Assembly: GCA_903896545.1 (NCBI GenBank)
Contig: CAITYF010000174.1
Coordinates: forward strand, 1 to 57,118
From: an uncultured Myxococcales bacterium
GTDB lineage: Bacteria; Myxococcota_A; UBA9042
DNA length: 57,118 nt
Direction of reading: 5' to 3'
The notes below the pieces were generated by a model. It made no database searches and had not been told where the DNA came from. It saw only the letters and a program-made list of their open reading frames with translations. Within the stretch, counting starts at the first letter, position 1. Each line of letters starts with the position of its first letter. Position numbers and translations under genes: made by a program. Below are positions 1 through 7,726 of the stretch, in pieces.

Positions 1-1089
1 CAAGCAAGGCGGCGGTCCGGGCTGCACGGCGTCGCTGACTGCCGCGGAGGGGTACGCGGAAAAAGCCGGAGAGTGGCGGAAAGTCGAAGCCGTCAACACT
101 CCGCGGTCGCCGAGGCCGGCGGTTGGATCTCGCGCGACATGAAAGCGCGATTCGGCTTCGCGTACCCAGTACGACTCGACGAACTCAACGTCCAGGATGG
201 GGTGCTGGCCGCACCTTGCCGCGTGTACTCGGGATGGTCATCGCGCAACAAGCTCGTCCGATTCATTGAGACCGATCTGTCGCCGCTGGTCGACGACGAT
301 GGATCGACGGTTCAGTTCTTCCTGTCGAATACCGGCGTCCCGACCTATCGACGTCAGGGCCGAACCGGCCACTTTGTGCCGACGGTGCTCCGCAATCTGG
401 GAACGACCGAGCGTGCTTCAAATGAAATTGAACGGATGGGACTGCGCTTTCCGTACCCGAAACCTCACCAACTCGTCGGCTACCTGTCGGGACTGTACGC
501 CGACTCCAACTCTATCATCCTCGACTCCTTCGCCGGCTCCGGCACGACCGCTCACGCCGTCCTGAAACTCAACGCGCAGGACGGCGGCAACCGCCGGTTC
601 ATCCTCGTCGAGATGATGGACTACGCAGAGACCATCACCGCCGAGCGCGTGCGCCGTGTGATGAGCGGCTACGGCGCGGGCGGTCGGCAAACGCCGGGAC
701 TGGGCGGCGGCTTTGACTACTTCGAGCTCGGCGAGCCGCTCTTTTTAGACGACGAGACGCTGAACGAAGCGGTGGGCGCGGAGGCGATCCGGGCCTACGT
801 CGCGCACAGCGAGGGCATTCCGCTCCAAACGCGCGTCGGTTCGGACAACCCCTACTCGCCGCATCTGCTCGGAATTGATGCGGAGACTGCTTGGGTGTTC
901 TTCTACGATCCCAATGAGTTGACGAGCCTGGATCTGCATTTCCTCGCCGGGCTCAACCTCCGCGACGCTGTCGGCATTCGCCCGGCCACGGTCATCATCT
1001 ACGCTGACCGGTGTTTGCTGACCAAAGACTTCCTGACGGCGAACGGCATCATCTTCAAGAAAATACCGCGCGATATCAGAAGATTCTGA
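1..1089 (+). CDS. Type III-like DNA methyltransferase (Mod), C-terminal part, cut by window edge
   Basis: This is probably the modification subunit of a type III-like restriction system, transferring a methyl group from S-adenosylmethionine to DNA. The frame is open back to base 1. A GTG at 73 exists, but the catalytic D-P-P-Y type motif IV, which precedes the SAM-binding motif in beta-class methyltransferases, is not present downstream of it, so the true start most likely lies outside the window. The SAM-binding motif FAGSGTTAHAV, followed by GGNRRFILVE, lies near codons 177-202 counted from base 1. The preceding FPYPKPHQLV segment and the GWISRDM segment also fit Mod proteins. It ends nine bases before the Res gene, so the two are co-transcribed. 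A frameshift near the left edge cannot be excluded. Confidence 0.72.
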   Translation, partial: QARRRSGLHGVADCRGGVRGKSRRVAESRSRQHSAVAEAGGWISRDMKARFGFAYPVRLDELNVQDGVLAAPCRVYSGWSSRNKLVRFIETDLSPLVDDDGSTVQFFLSNTGVPTYRRQGRTGHFVPTVLRNLGTTERASNEIERMGLRFPYPKPHQLVGYLSGLYADSNSIILDSFAGSGTTAHAVLKLNAQDGGNRRFILVEMMDYAETITAERVRRVMSGYGAGGRQTPGLGGGFDYFELGEPLFLDDETLNEAVGAEAIRAYVAHSEGIPLQTRVGSDNPYSPHLLGIDAETAWVFFYDPNELTSLDLHFLAGLNLRDAVGIRPATVIIYADRCLLTKDFLTANGIIFKKIPRDIRRF

Positions 1090-1098
1090 GGTGGAGAC

Positions 1099-3753
1099 AT
1101 GGAACTCAAAGACTATCAGCAGCGGGTTCTTTCCGACCTGTCCGAGTACCTGAACGAGTTTGTCCGCACTCAAAGTACGGCAGGCGGCTACGACGCGTTG
1201 TGGACGGCCCGAGGGGCCAAGTTTGGGCAGGATGGTATTCCGTTCTACAAGCATACGATTCCCGGTGTGCCGCACGTGTGCGCGAAGGTTCCGACGGCAG
1301 GCGGCAAGACCTTCATCGCTGTCAACGCCCTGGCGCCGATTCTGGAAACGATGCGAACGGCTGATCCCAGTAGGCCGGACTTTGTCGTTTGGTTGGTTCC
1401 GTCCCTGACGATTCTTGACCAAACGGTCAGAGACCTCGCGAACCCGGAACACCCCTACCATCAACGACTCGCACAGCAATTTCGCAACCGCGTACGGGTC
1501 TACGACAAGCGCGACCTCCTCCTTGGCGCTGGGTTTTCGGCAGACTCCGTTCGAGGGCAACTGTCCATTGTCGTCCTGACGTTCGACAGCTTGCGGGCGC
1601 GGAACAAGGAAGACCGCAAGATTTTTCAGGACAACGGCTATCTCGCGTCGTTTGGCCAGCAGAGCCCCCTTACGCGCGAGGACTTACTTCCGGAGCACGA
1701 TCCGACCGCACTTATCAATGTAATTCGCACGCTACGGCCCGTGGTCATCGTCGATGAAAGCCACAACGCGGAGAGCGAGCTGTCCGTCGAGATGCTGAAG
1801 AATCTGAACCCGTGGTTTATCCTGGACCTGACGGCCACGCCGCGACAAAATAGCAATATTATTAGCTATGTCGACGCGATGGCCCTCAAGAGGCAGCACA
1901 TGGTCAAACTGCCGGTCATCGTCGCGAACCGGTCAAGTCAGGAGGAAGTGATTGAGGCGGCCTTGGTGTTGCGGGCGCAACTTGAGGGTGCCGCACAGGC
2001 CGAAGAGGCCGCCGGCGGGAAGTATATTCGCCCAGTCGTCCTCTTTCAGGCGCAACCGCGGACGGCGGCCGACAACACGACGTTTGACAGGGTCAGGGAC
2101 CTCTTGCTGAAGCTGCACATTCCCGCCGAACAGATCGCGATCAAGACGGCGGACCGCAACGAACTGAAAGGCGTGCGGTTGCTCAGTCGCGACTGTCCGA
2201 TCCGCTACATCATCACCGTGAATGCCCTGAAGGAAGGCTGGGATTGCCCATTCGCGTACGTGCTGGCGACTCTCGCCGACAAGAACTCCGCTGTCGACGT
2301 GGAGCAGATTCTCGGCCGCATTCTACGGATGCCGCACGTCCGTCCGCATGGCAACGAATTGCTCAACGTGTCTTACGTGTTGACAGCGAGCAGCAAGTTT
2401 CAGGAAACCCTCAACCACGTCGTCAAAGGCTTGAACCGCGCTGGATTCACTGAGCGCGATTACCGGGCGGCCACCGCAGTCGACGTTCAGCCGCCGTCGG
2501 CTAAGCCGCTTCAGCTCGATCTGCAGACGCCGACGCTGGAGCAAGTGCCCGCTGACAGCTTTGAGCTGACGCTTGACCCCGCGAAAATTGACGACAACTG
2601 GGATAGGGCAGCCGCGGGCGCTGCCGACGCGGTATCGCCAAGTTCCACATTCCTCGCGGAGTTGGCGGCGCAGGCCCAGGCAGAGAGCGCCGCGTTCGCA
2701 CAGCGCGCTGAGGGCGCCGATCCACGCGTGCCTGTGGAACTGGAGTCCAAAATGAATCGACACCGCATGAAGGAAATCTTCCGCGAGCAAGCGCTCCTGC
2801 TCCGACTGCCGCAGTTTGTCATCCAGGTTCAGACCGGGGGTTGGTTCGCCGAGGGGCAGGAGTGGCAGCTTTTCGATGAAGCTATTCTCCTGAAGGACTT
2901 CCGGCTGTCGTTGCAGGACGCGACACTGGACTTCACCAACATCGAATCGGAAATCGTCCCCATCGACCTCGAACAGATTGGCGCCGACGACTACCGCCCA
3001 GCGCCGTTCAAGGCGACGGCTGCGCACCGAAAGTGGTTCGCGGAGCAAATCCTCGTCGGAACGCATGCGGCGCAGGTAAAAAAGGTCAGCCAGCGGATGT
3101 TCGAGTTGCTCGGTAACCAGTACCCGATCCCCGACGCTGAGGTGAAGAAGTGGCTCGTTCGCGTGGTCGAAAGCATGACGCCGGAACAAATGAGGGACTG
3201 CTTGGACAAGGAAGGCAGCTACAAGGATCGGATCAGGACGAAGATTGACCAGCTCAAGGGCGTCGAGGTCGAGAGGAAGTTCCTGGAGCAACTCGAATTG
3301 GACAGGGTCAAGGTGGAGGCCCGCTTTGGGTTGAGGGAGTACATTGAGCCCGCGAAGAACTCCCCCACCGTCTTGAAGAGTTTGTACACCAACGAGGGCG
3401 ATGCAGGCGGCTTTGAGCTGGAAGTCATGAGCGCCATCGCGAACTTGGACAGCGTCGCGTGGTGGCACCGCAACTTCTCGCGCCCCAAGGGCTTCTGCGT
3501 AAACGGATTTATGAATCATTATCCAGACTTCATTGTTCAGATGAAGTCTGGCCGGACGCTGGTGGTCGAAACCAAGGGCGATGACCGCGACAACTCGGAT
3601 TCGGAGCGCAAGCTGCGACTGGGGAAGATTTGGGAAACGAAGACACAGGCGCTCGGCGGTCCGGGCTTCCGGTACATGATGGTCTTTCGCAATCGGTCGA
3701 TGGACGGCGCGTTGAAACTGTCCGACGCGCTGACGCGGATCGCGCAACTCTAG
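1099..3753 (+). CDS. Type III restriction endonuclease subunit Res (DEAD-like helicase plus PD-(D/E)XK nuclease)
   Basis: Probable ATP-dependent restriction subunit, 884 residues, in the usual Res size range. It shows superfamily 2 helicase motifs in order: Walker A PTAGGKT at about 65-71, motif II DESH at 219-222, motif III TATP at about 245-248, then an EGWDCP segment and a motif VI-like QILGRILRMP. Near residues 809-824 the string YPDFIV, followed by LVVETKG, gives the P-D...E-x-K signature of the nuclease domain. The ATG at 1099 has GGTGGAG just upstream. It follows the methyltransferase gene by nine bases, so Mod and Res likely form one cytoplasmic complex. All helicase and nuclease motifs are intact, so I expect it to be active if Mod is complete. 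Confidence 0.85.
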   Translation: MELKDYQQRVLSDLSEYLNEFVRTQSTAGGYDALWTARGAKFGQDGIPFYKHTIPGVPHVCAKVPTAGGKTFIAVNALAPILETMRTADPSRPDFVVWLVPSLTILDQTVRDLANPEHPYHQRLAQQFRNRVRVYDKRDLLLGAGFSADSVRGQLSIVVLTFDSLRARNKEDRKIFQDNGYLASFGQQSPLTREDLLPEHDPTALINVIRTLRPVVIVDESHNAESELSVEMLKNLNPWFILDLTATPRQNSNIISYVDAMALKRQHMVKLPVIVANRSSQEEVIEAALVLRAQLEGAAQAEEAAGGKYIRPVVLFQAQPRTAADNTTFDRVRDLLLKLHIPAEQIAIKTADRNELKGVRLLSRDCPIRYIITVNALKEGWDCPFAYVLATLADKNSAVDVEQILGRILRMPHVRPHGNELLNVSYVLTASSKFQETLNHVVKGLNRAGFTERDYRAATAVDVQPPSAKPLQLDLQTPTLEQVPADSFELTLDPAKIDDNWDRAAAGAADAVSPSSTFLAELAAQAQAESAAFAQRAEGADPRVPVELESKMNRHRMKEIFREQALLLRLPQFVIQVQTGGWFAEGQEWQLFDEAILLKDFRLSLQDATLDFTNIESEIVPIDLEQIGADDYRPAPFKATAAHRKWFAEQILVGTHAAQVKKVSQRMFELLGNQYPIPDAEVKKWLVRVVESMTPEQMRDCLDKEGSYKDRIRTKIDQLKGVEVERKFLEQLELDRVKVEARFGLREYIEPAKNSPTVLKSLYTNEGDAGGFELEVMSAIANLDSVAWWHRNFSRPKGFCVNGFMNHYPDFIVQMKSGRTLVVETKGDDRDNSDSERKLRLGKIWETKTQALGGPGFRYMMVFRNRSMDGALKLSDALTRIAQL

Positions 3754-3818
3754 CAGAGCCGCCCCGGTCGTGTCCGAATGCCGCACGCGAATCGCCACAC
3801 CCGCTTTGCCGCCGGCGC

Positions 3819-4997
3819 CTATTTCAAAATCGCCGTGTGCCGCAGGTCATACGTGATGTTCTTCTGGTGCGCTTCCATCGTGCCGCCGCCGATTTCCAGC
3901 AATTTCGCGTCGCGCCAGAGGCGCTCGACGTCGTACTCGCCCACGTAGCCGTAGCCGCCCAGCGTCTGAATCGCGCGATCCGCGACGTTTTTTGCCATCG
4001 TCGCGCAGTAAAGCTTGACGCCGTCGGAGTCGACGCGGTTGCCGTGGCTCTCCAGGTCCAAACGCCCGGAGGTCGCGTAGACGTACGCCCGACCCGCCAT
4101 CCATTCCGCGTAGGAATCGCCGATGTAGCGCTGGATCTGGCCAAAATTGCGCAGCGACTGTCCAAACGCGTGGCGCTCGCCCGAGTACCGGTTCATCACT
4201 TCCACGCAACGACGGGCGATGCCGAGGCTCATCGCCGCCAGCGTCAAGCGCTCCAGCTCCAGATTGCGCATCATGTGCTTGGTCGACTCGCCCTCGTTGC
4301 CGATCAGGTTCTCCGCCGGCACGATGCAATCTTCAAACACCAACTCCGCCGTCGCCGATGCGCGCATGCCCAGCTTGTCGTGGATCTTCTGGCCCAAACG
4401 GAAGCCAGGCGCGCCTTTTTCCACCAAGAAACTGCTGATCTGGCGGCCTTTTTCGGAACTCGTGCGGGCGTAGACCAAGAAGCAGTCGCCGAGCTCGGTC
4501 TCGTTGATCGCGCCGTTGGTGATCCACATCTTCGCGCCGTTGAGCACGTAATGGTCGCCGTCGCGGCGGGCGGACGTGCTCATCGCCAACGCGTCAGTGC
4601 CCGCGTGTGGCTCGCTCATGCCCATGCCAGCGATCCACTCGCCGCTGATGACTTTGGGCAGCACGCGGCCGCGCTGCGCGTCGTTGGCGTTTACGTTGAA
4701 ATTGTTCACGAAGAGCATCGCGTGGGCGAGGTAGCTCAGCGTGAAGCCGGGGTCGACAGCGCTCAATTCTTCGTGCGCGATGACGGCGGCGGTTGCGTCC
4801 ATACCCGCGCCGCCCCAGCGTTCGGGCACCGTCAGACCCAGAAGTCCGAGGTTACCCAACTTGCGAAAGAGCGGGATATTGAAGGTCTCGGTGCGGTCGT
4901 GCGCGCGCGCCTGAGGCTGCACTTCGCGCTCGGCAAAGTCGCGCACCATTTCGCGGAGCGCCAGATGTTCTTCGGTCGGATTGTAGATGTCGTGCAT
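3819..4997 (-). CDS. Acyl-CoA dehydrogenase, isovaleryl-CoA dehydrogenase-like
   Basis: FAD-dependent alpha,beta-dehydrogenation of an acyl-CoA, 392 residues, a normal family length. The FAD/substrate segments GMSEPHAGTDA and MWITNGAINE and the C-terminal helix GYVGEYDVERLWRD are present. The usual catalytic Glu of the Y-E-G-T motif is replaced: the sequence reads LLEIGGGTMEA. In isovaleryl-CoA and long-chain dehydrogenases the base sits on helix G instead, and here LELERL supplies Glu249 at that place. This points to a branched- or long-chain substrate, but the exact one is not readable. AGGTGG precedes the ATG. It lies 33 bases after the Sua5 gene and may be the last gene of that transcript. 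It is separate from the benzoyl-CoA operon. Confidence 0.82.
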   Translation of the reverse strand: MHDIYNPTEEHLALREMVRDFAEREVQPQARAHDRTETFNIPLFRKLGNLGLLGLTVPERWGGAGMDATAAVIAHEELSAVDPGFTLSYLAHAMLFVNNFNVNANDAQRGRVLPKVISGEWIAGMGMSEPHAGTDALAMSTSARRDGDHYVLNGAKMWITNGAINETELGDCFLVYARTSSEKGRQISSFLVEKGAPGFRLGQKIHDKLGMRASATAELVFEDCIVPAENLIGNEGESTKHMMRNLELERLTLAAMSLGIARRCVEVMNRYSGERHAFGQSLRNFGQIQRYIGDSYAEWMAGRAYVYATSGRLDLESHGNRVDSDGVKLYCATMAKNVADRAIQTLGGYGYVGEYDVERLWRDAKLLEIGGGTMEAHQKNITYDLRHTAILK

Positions 4998-5030
4998 GGT
5001 CCACCTCGCAGGCGCAAGAGCGTACCACAG

Positions 5031-6074
5031 TCATAAACGCGGTGCACTCGCCCGCCCCAGCCGGTCGGCGATCGCCGGCCAGAGGCCAGTCGTCTGCGTG
5101 ATCGGTTCGGCATAAAGCGTGCCTTGGGCGGCGTCCATTTCCCGCAGGCATGCGAACAGGCGCTGCGCGGCGGTGGCGTCCGTGCCGTCGGGCGTCAGCA
5201 GCACCGTGTGAAACTCCGCAGCGTGATCGCCGCGTCCGGAAGCGACGAGCACGACCGCATCTGGAGCGAGCAGTCGGGCGCGTGCGGCGCGATCGAGCGC
5301 GTGAAGCGGCGCAGGCAGCAAGTGCAGCGGCTTGTTCGGTGCGTAGTGGCTGGCCAGGAGCCCAGGGGAAGGCAGCGCGAGCGGCGAGACTTGCGGGCGA
5401 ACAACGGGCTGGCCACTCACCGCTGCCAGCTGCGCTTCCGTCACACCGCCTGGACGCAAAAGCGCGCAGGAACCATCCCCCTGAACCGCGAGAACAGTCG
5501 ACTCTACGCCGACCGCACACGGACCGCCGTCGACGATCCAGTCGATCCGGTCGTGCAGTTCCGCCATGACGTGCGCGGCAGTCGTCGGGCTCACGCGGCC
5601 AAACCGGTTCGCGCTCGGCGCGGCAAGCGGCTCGCCTACGCGCCGCAGAATTTCCTGGGCCACGGGGTGAGCGGGCATGCGGACCGCTACGCTGTCGAGA
5701 CCGGCCGTGCACAGGTCGGGGACCGCCCGCGTCCGTGGCAGCACAAGCGTCATCGGACCGGGCCAGAATGCGTCGGCCAGCGCCTCGGCTGTCGTCCGCG
5801 CCGCTGCGGTGAGTTGCGTCAGATCGACCAAATGCACTCTGGACAGAGCCAGCAGACGCTCCCCGCGTGGACTCGGCGCCACGTGCGCAATCAGCGGGTC
5901 GAAAGTCGGTCGTTCTTTCGCGGCGAAAATCCGCGCGAGCGCGTCCGTATGCAGCGCGAGGCCCGCGAGACCGTAGACCGTTTCCGTTGGAATCGCGACA
6001 AGTTCACCACTTTTCAGCGCCGCGACCGCACGGTCGATGTCCGCGCTGCTGGCAGAAAGTACGCGTGCCGTCAT
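5031..6074 (-). CDS. L-threonylcarbamoyladenylate synthase, Sua5 type
   Basis: Makes threonylcarbamoyl-AMP from threonine, bicarbonate and ATP, the first step of the t6A37 modification of ANN-decoding tRNAs, in the cytoplasm. At 347 residues it is the long Sua5/YwlC form. The YrdC-like N-terminal domain has IPTETVYGLAG, the AAKERP loop and SANRFGRVSPTTA. A linker SPGLLASHYAP leads into the C-terminal Sua5 domain. The start at 6074 is chosen because its ATG overlaps the TGA of the preceding DUF692 fusion gene (ATGA), which implies translational coupling; an extension upstream would read through that gene. Its presence in a row with an MNIO enzyme may be incidental housekeeping. Confidence 0.88.
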   Translation of the reverse strand: MTARVLSASSADIDRAVAALKSGELVAIPTETVYGLAGLALHTDALARIFAAKERPTFDPLIAHVAPSPRGERLLALSRVHLVDLTQLTAAARTTAEALADAFWPGPMTLVLPRTRAVPDLCTAGLDSVAVRMPAHPVAQEILRRVGEPLAAPSANRFGRVSPTTAAHVMAELHDRIDWIVDGGPCAVGVESTVLAVQGDGSCALLRPGGVTEAQLAAVSGQPVVRPQVSPLALPSPGLLASHYAPNKPLHLLPAPLHALDRAARARLLAPDAVVLVASGRGDHAAEFHTVLLTPDGTDATAAQRLFACLREMDAAQGTLYAEPITQTTGLWPAIADRLGRASAPRL

Positions 6075-7717
6075 GTGGCCTCCACGCCGATGACCGCACC
6101 GCAAGCGACCCAGCGGGCAAGCCACGCTCCGATGCGCGCCGCAAGTTCGACTTCGGCATCGGGATCATCGCCGACGACCACTTCAATCGCTGGACCCAGC
6201 GCCGCGCCGTTCCAAAGTTGTTTCAACAGTTTTGCCTCGAGCGGCGCCAGCAGCTGACGGTTGCTCTCCCAGCGGTTGCGCGCCACCAGCCAGTGCTGCG
6301 GGCCTGGCCCGGGCGGCAGAATCGCCGAACTCAGCTCGATAAGCTGCGCGGCCGGGGCAAACCGCAGCCGCAGCTTCTCGTGGTCGCCGTGGTTCAACGC
6401 CGACAATGCCGTGGGGTCAAAGGGTGCACAGCTCGGTGCGAGATGCGCCTCGATGAGTGCCCGTTCCAGACGCGCCAGATTCGCGACGTGTTCGGGCTGA
6501 TCCGTCCGGCCTGCCAGCCACGCCGGAAAGTGCCGCCCGTAGTGCTCCAGCGCCCACGAGGACGACGGCGTAACAAGGCGGTACGCGGCAGCCAAGCGAC
6601 GAAATCGCGCGACGCCCACCTGCTTTTTGACCAGCGGGAAGTCGTCGGCCAGCGCATCGTCGCAGCGCGCGGCGTACATCTGCCGGTGAATATCCACCCG
6701 CTCGTCCGGACTTAGCCGACCGTGTCCGGCGATCCACGTCTCGGCGGGAACGCCCGTCGCGTGCCCCGTGATCTCCGCTTGCATCCAACGCATCAGCGCG
6801 GCGGCTTCCTGTGGTTCTTGAATCTGCGCGACGTTGGGTTTTGCCAAGCGCACTTCCGGCACAACCGGCTTCACCTGCTGCAGATCCGCGACGCGTGCCC
6901 ACGCTTGCTGTGCCTCGCGCCACGTTTGCGCAAAAGATGGAATCGCGAAGTCCCACTCCAGGAGCAGCGGCCGCCCACCGCATGCAGCAAAGGCCGCGCG
7001 CAGCACGTCCCACACCGGCGGATCGACGGGGCCGATGTGACTGTCAAAAAGGTGCGTCTCCAACGTCGTATGTCCCGCCACGTGCAGTTGGCACACGCGG
7101 TCCCAGGGCACAGCGGCGAGGTAGTCCGTCCACGCAAAATCGTGATTCCTGGAAGACACGTACACGTTGTTCACGTCGAGCAGCAGGCCACAATCGGCGT
7201 CTTGCGCGAGCCGTGCCAGGAACTGCCACTCCGGCATCGTCGTTTGGTGAAACTGCAGGTAGCTCGACGGGTTTTCCACCACCAGCGGCCGCTCCAGCAC
7301 GTCTTGTACCAGCCGCACGCGCGCCGTCATCCACGCGAGCATCTCCTCGCTGTAGGGCACCGGCAGCAGATCGTGGCTTTGTCGGCCGTCGATGCCGGTC
7401 CAACACAGGTGATCAGAGACCCAGGGCACGTTCCAGCGATCGGCGAGTTGCTTGAAGCCTTTCAGATAGTCCAGGTCCAGCGGATCGGTGGAACCAAGAT
7501 TCAGCGTCACGCCGTGCAGCACGAGCGGATACCGCTCAGCGAGTTCATCCAACGCGTGCCGCAGCCAGCCCTCGTGGACAAGCGCGTTGTCCAGAATGAC
7601 CTCGAACCAGCCCACTTTCGGCTTCTGCCGCAGGATCGTCGGAATGTGCTTGCCGCGCAGGCCCAGTCCGAGCCCCAGATCGGGAAGATTCCAGCGGTTG
7701 GCGATCGGCGTGGGCAT
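6071..7717 (-). CDS. DUF692 multinuclear non-haem iron oxidase (MNIO) fused to DUF2063 domain
   Basis: A 548-residue fusion. Residues about 10-275 are a DUF692/MNIO TIM barrel, the family of MbnB, TglH and BufB, which use two or three irons to modify cysteines or other residues of ribosomally made peptides. The metal-ligand motifs are all visible: LHGVTLNLGS (His68), VSDHLCW (His103), VVENPSSY (Glu148), LLLDVNNVY (Asp181), LHVAGH, the DSH of HLFDSHIG and LLLEWD. Residues about 305-410 match DUF2063 (HvfC/BufC), the partner protein normally encoded by a separate gene. ATG 7717 is preferred over an in-frame TTG at 7723. It follows the upstream gene by nine bases and overlaps Sua5 by four. No DUF2282-type or other short precursor is seen nearby, so the substrate is unknown. 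Confidence 0.85.
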   Translation of the reverse strand: MPTPIANRWNLPDLGLGLGLRGKHIPTILRQKPKVGWFEVILDNALVHEGWLRHALDELAERYPLVLHGVTLNLGSTDPLDLDYLKGFKQLADRWNVPWVSDHLCWTGIDGRQSHDLLPVPYSEEMLAWMTARVRLVQDVLERPLVVENPSSYLQFHQTTMPEWQFLARLAQDADCGLLLDVNNVYVSSRNHDFAWTDYLAAVPWDRVCQLHVAGHTTLETHLFDSHIGPVDPPVWDVLRAAFAACGGRPLLLEWDFAIPSFAQTWREAQQAWARVADLQQVKPVVPEVRLAKPNVAQIQEPQEAAALMRWMQAEITGHATGVPAETWIAGHGRLSPDERVDIHRQMYAARCDDALADDFPLVKKQVGVARFRRLAAAYRLVTPSSSWALEHYGRHFPAWLAGRTDQPEHVANLARLERALIEAHLAPSCAPFDPTALSALNHGDHEKLRLRFAPAAQLIELSSAILPPGPGPQHWLVARNRWESNRQLLAPLEAKLLKQLWNGAALGPAIEVVVGDDPDAEVELAARIGAWLARWVACGAVIGVEAT

Positions 7718-7726
7718 CCGCAAAGC

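Noticed and set aside
1..100. A frameshift in the methyltransferase near the left edge (another frame is open to about base 140)
   Set aside because: The true frame also has no stop back to base 1, and too little sequence is visible to decide.
2323..3798. Long open frame on the minus strand inside the Res gene, and many similar frames opposite other genes
   Set aside because: High GC leaves the opposite strand open; these frames lack domains and overlap genes with clear motifs, so they are shadows.
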